A stretch of DNA of 31,111 bases. Origin: CAZZCU01 sp964652825 (GTDB lineage: Bacteria; Bdellovibrionota_B; Oligoflexia; Oligoflexales; CAZZCU01). The position numbers and the translations under genes were made by a program. The stretch is from NCBI GenBank assembly GCA_964652825.1, contig CAZZCU010000027.1:1-31111 (forward strand), written 5' to 3'. This document shows, in pieces, positions 25,077 to 31,111 of this stretch (positions within the stretch are counted from its first letter, which is position 1; each line of letters opens with the position of its first letter). Under the pieces are notes generated by a model, which was not told where the DNA came from, searched no databases, and was given only the letters and a program-made list of their open reading frames with translations.

Positions 25077-25481
25077 TTATCGATTGCGATGCGGACAGTA
25101 ACCAGGCCGAGGGCCGATATCAGGAAAACGGCGGCAAACTTCTGGGCGTTTGTCGTAAACCGTGCATGTTCGTTGCGGGCTCAAAAAAACACAGGCGCGA
25201 TCAGACTTCTGCGCCAAGGTATAAAGTCCGGTGCGCGCACGAAACGCCTGAAGATGGCCGCTTTTTATCAGGCGAGTTGCTATTTTCTTTGGGCTCATCA
25301 GAGCCTCGTCTTCCGAAATTAAACCAAGCCGCAAAAGATCGGTGATTTTAACTTCCACCGGCAAGGTGCAACAACCCGACCAGCAACCAGTGCACATCTG
25401 CTGGCGAAACTTCGACCAGGTCGATGGACGATCAATATCAGCAGGTGGTGCAATAACGCCTGACGACCTGATCTTTGACAT
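25077..25481 (-). CDS. YkgJ-family cysteine-cluster protein
   Basis: 134 aa, cytoplasmic. Cysteines are arranged as in the YkgJ/Fe-S oxidoreductase-like family (CxxCxxxCC type): CTGCWSGCC (about 32-40), then ACVFL, RTCTVYDKRPEVCRRFP and a final GYCPHR. This pattern binds zinc or an iron-sulphur cluster; the biochemical role of the family is not well established. The ATG at 25481 lies 3 nt after the cupredoxin stop codon, making it the last gene of the sulfatase-fold/cupredoxin operon. It is convergent with mpg, whose likely end is within 10 nt of this gene's stop. Confidence 0.82.
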   Translation of the reverse strand: MSKIRSSGVIAPPADIDRPSTWSKFRQQMCTGCWSGCCTLPVEVKITDLLRLGLISEDEALMSPKKIATRLIKSGHLQAFRARTGLYTLAQKSDRACVFLSPQRTCTVYDKRPEVCRRFPDIGPRPGYCPHRNR

Positions 25482-25484
25482 TCA

Positions 25485-25829
25485 CTACTCGATAATTAAT
25501 GCCGCACCGACATGCGCCGGATGCAACTGACAAGTAATAGCGTGCTTGCCTTTCTTGTTGGCCTTAAACGACTTCAGTGTTTTGGTCTCGTTGGCTTGAA
25601 CCACCACCTTGTCAGCATAGCCGGGCAAGTCAAAACCATGCGGTTCAGGCAATGTATTGATCAATTTAATCGTCACGCTCGTACCATCTTTCACTTTTAC
25701 TTCCGCCGGCAGCCACACCTTTTTGTCCCCGACTAATTTATTCTCAAAGACAACTTCCTGCTTGGCGGCAAAAGCTGCGGGCGCAAGAGTTAACATGAAG
25801 AGGGCAATAGCCATTCCAAGTGATCTCAT
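25485..25829 (-). CDS. Periplasmic cupredoxin-domain protein
   Basis: 114 aa. Signal peptide of ~21 residues (ALFMLTLAPAAFA, cut before AKQE), then a single cupredoxin fold. Candidate copper ligands: His64 (PEPHGF), Cys100 and His103 (CQLHPAHVG); the usual axial Met is absent, with His106 nearby. The protein should bind copper in the periplasm, as electron carrier or metal chaperone; it resembles the short cupredoxin-1-type proteins with a CxLHPxHxG end. ATG at 25829 follows AGGAG at 7 nt. It lies 26 nt downstream of the sulfatase-fold gene and 3 nt before the cysteine-cluster gene, so all three are probably one transcript. Confidence 0.84.
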   Translation of the reverse strand: MRSLGMAIALFMLTLAPAAFAAKQEVVFENKLVGDKKVWLPAEVKVKDGTSVTIKLINTLPEPHGFDLPGYADKVVVQANETKTLKSFKANKKGKHAITCQLHPAHVGAALIIE

Positions 25830-25855
25830 AGATAGCTCCTAAATTTGACAGCCCA

Positions 25856-27694
25856 TCATTGGGTAACATCTATATATAACTTGTTATCGAGCATCCCGTT
25901 ATTAAAATATTGCAACCAAGCCCGCTGCCTTCTTTGCAATGCAGAGTTCACGTCGTTTTTATCAAGCAACGACTCCTCACCGGTAAATAGAGACATTCGT
26001 TTATCCTCGATAAGCATATAGCTACCACCAACGCGATTCACCACCCTGCCTGGAAACTGTTCGTCAAACACCGACCGACCGAATAATGTCGCCCGCTTGG
26101 GGTGAACACCGACAAAATCCATGACACTGATAGGAATATCGGCATGCTGTACGACTTTTGTTCGTAAAGCCTCATTGTTGAACTGCACACCGGGCGCAAA
26201 AAAGACGATGGGAACCCGATAAGCACCTCCTTCGTTTTGATAACTGGGATTATCACTCAACGACGTATGATCACCGGTAAGCACAAACAAGGTCCGCTCG
26301 TACCACGGTTGTTTTTGCGCAAAAGCAAAAAATTGCGCGAGGGCATGATCCGCGTAACCAATGGACTCGTGAATCGGCAGAGTGCCTTTAGGAAAACGAC
26401 CGCGATGCTCTTGCGGGATCGGATAAGGATTATGGGAACTCAAAGTAAAAATATGTGCAAAAAAAGGCTCTTTAAAAGAACTCATCTTGTAACCGGCAAA
26501 CTGCATAAACGGCTCGTCAAATATTCCCCAGTCGCCATCACTGTCACGTTTGTCCGGATATTCGTTATAGCCATAATACTCTTCGATACCCGCCAACTGG
26601 GCAAAAATATCAAAAAACATAGTGCCGTTCTTGCCACCATGAAAGAACGCAGTGTGATAACCCACATCGCGCAAAACCCGCGGCAACGTATGTAACTCAT
26701 TGGCGGCATAAGGCGAACGTACGTAGGCTTCTTCCATAAATTCCGGCAAGCCGGCCAAGATCGCCGGCATGGCGTCAATCGAACGGCGACCATTGGCATA
26801 ACTCTGATCAAAATACAAACCCTGCCGTGCCAGACTGTCAAAAAACGGCATGTACCCGGAGTAAGAATTAAATAGACCGGAGTATTCGCTGCTGAAACTC
26901 TCCAATACGATGATCACGACATTGTAATTTTTGTTGGCCTTACTTTGAAAACGCAGCGGTGGCTCACTGACGACCCGCAGAACATCCTGCCAATCAGCAA
27001 AAAAATTATAGCTCTGTAAGGTTGGGCGCCGAAGACCATGCAAAGCCACAAACGGCGTGTTCAGTGTCAAAGCCGCCACCCGCGAATCGCCGAGTGCAAA
27101 CGCATGCGCCGTTGCCAGTGGTTTTTGATACCAACCGCGACCAAACAGCACCAAAAGCAGCAAAATTAAAAACGATGTGACCACACGATAGAAGATTCCA
27201 CCGTGACGACGAAAATCCCGACTGAATGCGGCAATACGCAATGCCGTAAAAAAGAAGCTGAGAGCCCCAAACCCGATCAACCAAAGATACCAATACTGCA
27301 CGCTAAGCTGGATAGCCTGCTGTTGCATATCCCCGCCCAACGCTAATGCTGCAAATGTCGAACGCCTGCCGGTGAAGGGGAAATAAGCTATATCCACGAA
27401 GACCCCCACGAGCAGGGGTATATCGATGACGATAAAATAGGACAGAACAAGGAAATTTAAAAATCGCCGCAGTCTGACGCCCGGATCTACCACCAGCAAC
27501 ATCAGCACCAGGAGCGGCGCATGCATCAATATCAGAATCGATGCATCAAACAACACACCCAACAAAAACGCCTGACTTATATTTATCGCCGAAACAGTCG
27601 CGAACAGACTGGGATTGAACGTCCAAAAACAAAAGCGGCAGGCCGAATAAATAATCAACAACGCAAATAAGGGAATACCTACTAAGCCCGCCAA
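25856..27694 (-). CDS. LTA synthase-family membrane sulfatase-fold protein
   Basis: 612 aa. Five hydrophobic helices in the first ~190 residues anchor a large periplasmic alkaline-phosphatase/sulfatase-fold domain. Motifs: VIIVLESFSSEYSG (about 256-270, metal-binding Glu), ANGRRSIDAMPAILAG (about 297-312, with a Ser where LtaS has its nucleophilic Thr), FFHGGKNG, and LTGDHTS (about 475, metal-binding Asp-His). In Gram-negatives such proteins transfer phosphoglycerol or phosphoethanolamine groups to envelope glycans, or have regulatory roles; the substrate here is unknown. The start is TTG 27694, with AGAGGG 7 nt upstream and a stop codon just two codons upstream in frame. It heads an operon with the cupredoxin and cysteine-cluster genes. 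Confidence 0.88.
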   Translation of the reverse strand: MAGLVGIPLFALLIIYSACRFCFWTFNPSLFATVSAINISQAFLLGVLFDASILILMHAPLLVLMLLVVDPGVRLRRFLNFLVLSYFIVIDIPLLVGVFVDIAYFPFTGRRSTFAALALGGDMQQQAIQLSVQYWYLWLIGFGALSFFFTALRIAAFSRDFRRHGGIFYRVVTSFLILLLLVLFGRGWYQKPLATAHAFALGDSRVAALTLNTPFVALHGLRRPTLQSYNFFADWQDVLRVVSEPPLRFQSKANKNYNVVIIVLESFSSEYSGLFNSYSGYMPFFDSLARQGLYFDQSYANGRRSIDAMPAILAGLPEFMEEAYVRSPYAANELHTLPRVLRDVGYHTAFFHGGKNGTMFFDIFAQLAGIEEYYGYNEYPDKRDSDGDWGIFDEPFMQFAGYKMSSFKEPFFAHIFTLSSHNPYPIPQEHRGRFPKGTLPIHESIGYADHALAQFFAFAQKQPWYERTLFVLTGDHTSLSDNPSYQNEGGAYRVPIVFFAPGVQFNNEALRTKVVQHADIPISVMDFVGVHPKRATLFGRSVFDEQFPGRVVNRVGGSYMLIEDKRMSLFTGEESLLDKNDVNSALQRRQRAWLQYFNNGMLDNKLYIDVTQ

Positions 27695-27697
27695 ATT

Positions 27698-27847
27698 TTA
27701 ACCCTCTGCATCATCTACCCAACGCTCTACAATGTGTTCCGCAAATAAAGCCACCCTGTTAACAATCTCGGCATATGGACCATCTATGATGGCCATTGCT
27801 GATATCAATTTTACCAAGGTTGCGATGACAGCATAAAGTGCGGACAT
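27698..27847 (-). CDS. Possible 49-aa small protein upstream of the sulfatase-fold gene
   Basis: The frame reads MSALYAVIATLVKLISAMAI, a hydrophobic helix, then NRVALFAEHIVERWVDDAEG and TAA. The TAA is in the same frame as the TTG start of the sulfatase-fold gene, with only one codon (AAT) between them, and that gene's AGAGGG ribosome-binding site lies in the end of this ORF. A 12-codon-longer version (from 27883) would overlap the polyketide synthase start on the other strand. No clear ribosome-binding site precedes the ATG at 27847. It may be a real leader or small membrane protein, or chance. Confidence 0.3.
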   Translation of the reverse strand: MSALYAVIATLVKLISAMAIIDGPYAEIVNRVALFAEHIVERWVDDAEG

Positions 27848-27862
27848 GGAGAAAGATACGTC

Positions 27863-28999
27863 ATGCAACATAACACTCAACATATTCTCAGAGAACTAAG
27901 GCGAAATCTTCCGCTAATGCCGCAGATCGCTGTTTCCGCGGCTGGCGCCACAAGCGTACAACCTCTCAAATCCTACACGCAACAAGAAGTACGAGACCTG
28001 TTTGGCCTGACTCATCCGGTCGTCCAACGTTTTATCGAGGCCCCCCATATTCAAAAACGACACTTACTTCTACCCGATCCCGACCCATCAAGCGGTCTCA
28101 TTCGCGAAGAAAACGCCGCCGAACTTCAGGAAAAATTTAAAGTGCATGCGCAAAAACTGGGCATAGCCGCCATCACCAAAATCCTAGCTCAGCACCATTT
28201 ATCTATGCACGACATAGACATGCTGTACTGCGTAACATCCACCGGCTTCTTAGTCCCATCACTCTCGGCCCGACTTATAGCGGCACTCCATGCACCGAGC
28301 CATATTCAAAAAATGGATATCGTCGGGATGGGCTGCAATGCCGCGGTCAGCGCACTCAACCCATTGGTCGGCTGGCTGCGAGCGCATCCAGGCAAACGCG
28401 CTATCATGCTGTGCTGCGAACTCAATTCAGCGGCTTACAACCTGGATCAAACCATTCGTACCGGTATCGTCAACAGCCTGTTTGGCGACAATGTCTCCGC
28501 CCTGCTCCTGCAAAGCCACGAGCCGGATGCGATTGCCATGACCACAACCGGCATTAGCCCGCACTTTATCGACTTTGAAAGCTACATACTAAGCGACCAA
28601 CTCGATGCTATGCGCTTTGACTACGACAGCAGCAAAGAAAAATCGTCATTTTTCCTAAGCCCTGAGATTCCATTTGTGGTGGGTGCCAATGCACATATAC
28701 CTGTGCTGCGTCTTTTGGAGCGACATGGCTTGAGAGTTGACGACATCAACCATTGGATTATTCATACGGGCGGCGCCGCCGTCATCGATGGCGTCAAAAA
28801 ATCTCTGAGCTTAAGCGAATATGACGTCCGCCACACTCGTAGCGTCTTGCGCGACTACGGCAATGTCTCAAGCGGCAGCGTCTTGCTGAGTCTGGAACGC
28901 CTGCTCGCCGAGACTATTTGTACGAGCGGCGACCTTGGCATCATGCTGGCCATGGGTCCGGGCGCTTCGTTTGATGCGGCTTTATTGCGTTGGACATAG
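27863..28999 (+). CDS. Type III polyketide synthase, DpgA-like (3,5-dihydroxyphenylacetyl-CoA synthase family)
   Basis: 378 aa thiolase-fold enzyme. The chalcone-synthase-type triad is intact: Cys158 (VGMGCNAA), His301 (WIIHTGG) and Asn334 (YGNVSSGS), close to the 164/303/336 numbering of plant chalcone synthase. Several stretches match my recollection of actinobacterial DpgA rather than other type III synthases: CVTSTGFLVPSLSA, DIVGMGCNA, RTGIVNSLFGDN, DAMRFDY, IPFVVGANAH, DVRHTRSVLRDYGNVSSGS and the end MGPGAS. DpgA condenses four malonyl-CoA units to make 3,5-dihydroxyphenylacetyl-CoA, normally with DpgB, DpgC and DpgD. None of these is in the window; the next genes are an unknown lipoprotein and an antiporter. 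GGAG lies 11 nt before the ATG. The family is certain, the product likely but unproven. Confidence 0.9.
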   Translation: MQHNTQHILRELRRNLPLMPQIAVSAAGATSVQPLKSYTQQEVRDLFGLTHPVVQRFIEAPHIQKRHLLLPDPDPSSGLIREENAAELQEKFKVHAQKLGIAAITKILAQHHLSMHDIDMLYCVTSTGFLVPSLSARLIAALHAPSHIQKMDIVGMGCNAAVSALNPLVGWLRAHPGKRAIMLCCELNSAAYNLDQTIRTGIVNSLFGDNVSALLLQSHEPDAIAMTTTGISPHFIDFESYILSDQLDAMRFDYDSSKEKSSFFLSPEIPFVVGANAHIPVLRLLERHGLRVDDINHWIIHTGGAAVIDGVKKSLSLSEYDVRHTRSVLRDYGNVSSGSVLLSLERLLAETICTSGDLGIMLAMGPGASFDAALLRWT

Positions 29000-29184
29000 T
29001 AAACCGCTCAAGTTTGCATTTAAGTCCGCTGACAGAGTTCGTCAAAAATATATACAGCCGCACTATCCAGAGACGTCTTATTTTTTAATAAAATTAATAT
29101 TATCAATATGTTACAAGGTGATCCCTTATGTGTGACCTTTGCATATGTACCGAAGCCACCTCAACTCGATAATGGGAGATAAAT

Positions 29185-29841
29185 ATGAATGTAGCTCAAG
29201 CACAATCCAAAATAACAAAACTTTCTTTTGGTCTTGTTCTGGTCTTTGCAAGTATATCTTGCGGCATGAAAGACTCAGAAAGTAGCTCTGAAGCCAAAAC
29301 TATTCACGAATTAACAGTGAAACGAAATCAAAAAGACATCGGAGACATCATTGCGGCTTTGATTAACAAACGTTTGACCCGAGAGAGATTTAGCCCGGAA
29401 CAAAAACAAGACATCGGCATTATAAATAAGAATTTTATTCAAATGGATTTACAGAATAATCTCTATACACGAAAACATTTGGGCGTGATGTTAAGTCATT
29501 CGATTCAACAAAGTCTTTTATATATGACAAGCATACTGCGCGATACATCTATCAGTGATTTATACGATGAAAAAGTTTTATATTGGAAAGATGACAAAGG
29601 CAGAGAACATGCTGCTGCGCTGCAGTTTTATAAATCTCTTGCTTCTGAGCCACGACTATTTATTACTCTAAAGCAAATTTGGGTGACGCGCAGTGGGCAT
29701 AGTCAACTCAACATCGCTGGACAGTCTAATTACGACGAGGCTATATATTACTACGAGAAGAGCGATAATGATAAAGGTCGAATTCTGTATTCTGGCGGCT
29801 ACGATAAATATGGCAAGGTTGTTTTATCATCCCAACCGTAA
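29185..29841 (+). CDS. Lipoprotein-like orphan, unknown function
   Basis: 218 aa. N-terminus with a hydrophobic stretch (KLSFGLVLVFASIS) followed by Cys-Gly, resembling a relaxed lipobox (SIS before Cys), then a Ser/Glu-rich linker (MKDSESSSEAK) typical after lipidation sites. The mature part is polar and mixed helical; no motif recognised. GGGAG lies 6 nt before the ATG. The gene and the ~185 bp before it are visibly AT-richer than the neighbours, with many AAA/TTA/ATT codons, which may point to recent acquisition or weak expression. It lies between the polyketide synthase and the antiporter on the same strand but is separated from both by ~100-190 bp, so an operon is doubtful. Confidence 0.65.
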   Translation: MNVAQAQSKITKLSFGLVLVFASISCGMKDSESSSEAKTIHELTVKRNQKDIGDIIAALINKRLTRERFSPEQKQDIGIINKNFIQMDLQNNLYTRKHLGVMLSHSIQQSLLYMTSILRDTSISDLYDEKVLYWKDDKGREHAAALQFYKSLASEPRLFITLKQIWVTRSGHSQLNIAGQSNYDEAIYYYEKSDNDKGRILYSGGYDKYGKVVLSSQP

Positions 29842-29875
29842 GATAAATTTTTCCGCTGAATGAGTCTGCTTGGAT

Positions 29876-29881
29876 TATAAT
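29876..29881 (+). promoter_or_regulatory. Perfect -10 box (TATAAT) upstream of the antiporter gene
   Basis: TATAAT lies 72 nt before the ATG at 29954. No good -35 is visible at 16-18 nt, so recognition would depend on a weak -35 or an activator. It suggests the antiporter is transcribed separately from the lipoprotein-like gene. Confidence 0.4.
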
Positions 29882-29953
29882 AGGCAGCTAAACTTAGATG
29901 AGGCCGTGAATAAAAAATTTCTGCTCATTCAATGATTGCTGCGGGTCGTCGAT

Positions 29954-31024
29954 ATGTCTTACGTAATGTCTCTGCTCTCTATTCTGTCTCTGGCGTTAAT
30001 TTTAACGATCGGCAAGGTCACCCCCTTGGTGGCCACCATCGCCATCGTGTTCCTCGGCGCTGCCGTACTGACGTCCGTTCACCATGCTGAAGTCATCGCG
30101 AAAAGGGTGGGCCCCTCTTTTGGGGCTTTGATCCTGGCTCTTGCCGTTACCGTGATCGAGGTGGGACTAATCGCCTCGCTGATGACCAACGATACACCCG
30201 ACTCTTCGGTCGTCGCCAGAGACACGATTTTCGCCACTATTATTATCGTGACTAATGGCATTATGGGCGTTTGTCTTTTGTTGGGAGGGCTGCGTCACAA
30301 AGAACTCTCCTTTCATCAAGGCGGGACCAGCTCGCTTCTGACAGTGTTGGCTATCCTGTCAGGCTTGACGTTGGTCTTACCTAATTTCACCACCTCGACG
30401 GACGGCCCCACATACAATACCGTTCAGCTCCTGTTCTGCGCTGCCAGCTCACTTATTCTCTACATCAGCCTGGTATATTCTCAGATCAAGACACATAAAG
30501 ATTATTTCGAGCCGGTTAAAAACAGCAACAAAAGTGAACGAGAAGAGCGGAAAAAACATATGCCTTCACGCAAGGAGGCTTGGTTCAGCTTCATCGCGTT
30601 GATTGTCAGCCTCATGGCGGTGATCGGCTTGGCGAAATCATTAAGTCCTTCCATCGAGGCCGGAGTCTCAGCGTTGGGTGCACCACGAGCATTCGTGGGC
30701 ATCGTCATCGCACTTCTCGTCTTGCTGCCAGAAACGTGGGCGGCCGTCGCTGCCGCCAGAATCAACCAACTTCAAACCAGCTTGAATCTTGCCCTCGGCT
30801 CAGGAGCCGCCAGCATCGCGCTGACAGTACCTGTCGTTAGCGTTTTCTCGATCATGACCGATCGCGAACTTATTTTAGGAGTCGATACCAAAGGCATCGC
30901 GTTTTTGGCTATGACTTTTATCGTCGGTGGACTCACGTTGGGAAGAGGGCAAGCCACGGCTTTGCAGGGAGTGGTTCATCTCAGCCTTCTCGCCGCCTTC
31001 CTTATATTTTCGTTTGTTCCCTGA
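29954..31024 (+). CDS. chaA: ChaA-type Ca2+(Na+)/H+ antiporter
   Basis: 356 aa, about eleven transmembrane helices, member of the CaCA (Ca2+/cation antiporter) superfamily. The two alpha repeats are visible: GALILALAVTVIEVGLIASL (about 55-75, with the ion-binding Glu) and LLVLLPETWAAVAAA followed by LQTSLNLALGSGAASIALTVPVV (about 255-295, second Glu in LLPET). A basic cytoplasmic loop (KNSNKSEREERKKHMPSRKE, about 194-214) separates the halves, as in ChaA. It exports calcium or sodium in exchange for protons across the inner membrane, giving alkaline or salt tolerance. The frame opens at TTG 29936; I choose ATG 29954. The ribosome-binding site is weak (CGGGT). Complete, followed by 87 bp with no feature I can see. 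Confidence 0.88.
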   Translation: MSYVMSLLSILSLALILTIGKVTPLVATIAIVFLGAAVLTSVHHAEVIAKRVGPSFGALILALAVTVIEVGLIASLMTNDTPDSSVVARDTIFATIIIVTNGIMGVCLLLGGLRHKELSFHQGGTSSLLTVLAILSGLTLVLPNFTTSTDGPTYNTVQLLFCAASSLILYISLVYSQIKTHKDYFEPVKNSNKSEREERKKHMPSRKEAWFSFIALIVSLMAVIGLAKSLSPSIEAGVSALGAPRAFVGIVIALLVLLPETWAAVAAARINQLQTSLNLALGSGAASIALTVPVVSVFSIMTDRELILGVDTKGIAFLAMTFIVGGLTLGRGQATALQGVVHLSLLAAFLIFSFVP

Positions 31025-31111
31025 ATTCACCGGTCTCCGCGCTTCATGTAATTTGCACCAACACCCAACTGGCTATTTTCATGGGGCAAGCATCTTAGTT
31101 CACATGACACT

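Noticed and set aside
25068..25345. Open continuation of the glycosylase frame as a real ~90-residue extension
   Set aside because: It is wholly antisense to the cysteine-cluster gene, and a one-base homopolymer error explains it better.

Overview
The window (about 50% GC, one 100-N assembly gap at 24904-25003) comes from a Gram-negative bacterium. Evidence for two membranes is a secreted beta-barrel-like protein, several signal peptides and lipoprotein-type leaders, a sulfatase-fold envelope enzyme and UppP. The nusA-infB-rbfA-truB core, the TPR/winged-helix regulator and the heavy use of TTG/GTG starts would fit a Bdellovibrionota/Oligoflexia-like or other deltaproteobacterial lineage. That placement is an inference; no rRNA or tRNA is present to settle it.

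Layout. 1-2.8 kb: a DHH-family phosphoesterase (-), a divergent pair of tiny membrane proteins, then undecaprenyl-pyrophosphate phosphatase uppP (+), which has no conventional start codon. 2.9-5.8 kb: a secreted endonuclease/exonuclease/phosphatase-family protein (+) facing a porin-like protein (-), with a two-way terminator and other inverted repeats between them. 5.9-16.8 kb: one long minus-strand, tightly packed operon, read nusA, infB, rbfA, truB, metK, a HAMP membrane protein, ruvA, ruvB and an unrecognised 554-aa membrane protein. It links transcription elongation, translation initiation, ribosome and tRNA maturation, SAM synthesis and Holliday-junction processing. rimP is not at its usual place before nusA; instead there is a terminator-like stem-loop ending 24 nt before the nusA start.

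17-24.5 kb: a PilZ-like protein (+), a large secreted trypsin-like protease (-) with a short hexapeptide repeat tract, a divergent TPR plus double winged-helix regulator (+) and a secreted GH13 alpha-amylase (-). The protease and the regulator are separated by a 291-bp AT-rich region in which two candidate promoters share one palindrome.

24.6-31.1 kb: a 3-methyladenine DNA glycosylase (+) split by the assembly gap. Next is a minus-strand operon of an LTA-synthase-family sulfatase-fold protein, a periplasmic cupredoxin and a YkgJ-type cysteine-cluster protein. Then come a type III polyketide synthase closely resembling DpgA (3,5-dihydroxyphenylacetyl-CoA synthase) without its usual partner genes, an AT-rich lipoprotein-like orphan, and a ChaA-type calcium/proton antiporter.

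Points most worth following: the orphan DpgA-like synthase; the 554-aa protein locked to ruvAB; the nusA leader stem-loop; the regulator-protease pair with its shared palindrome; and the start-codon problem of uppP.
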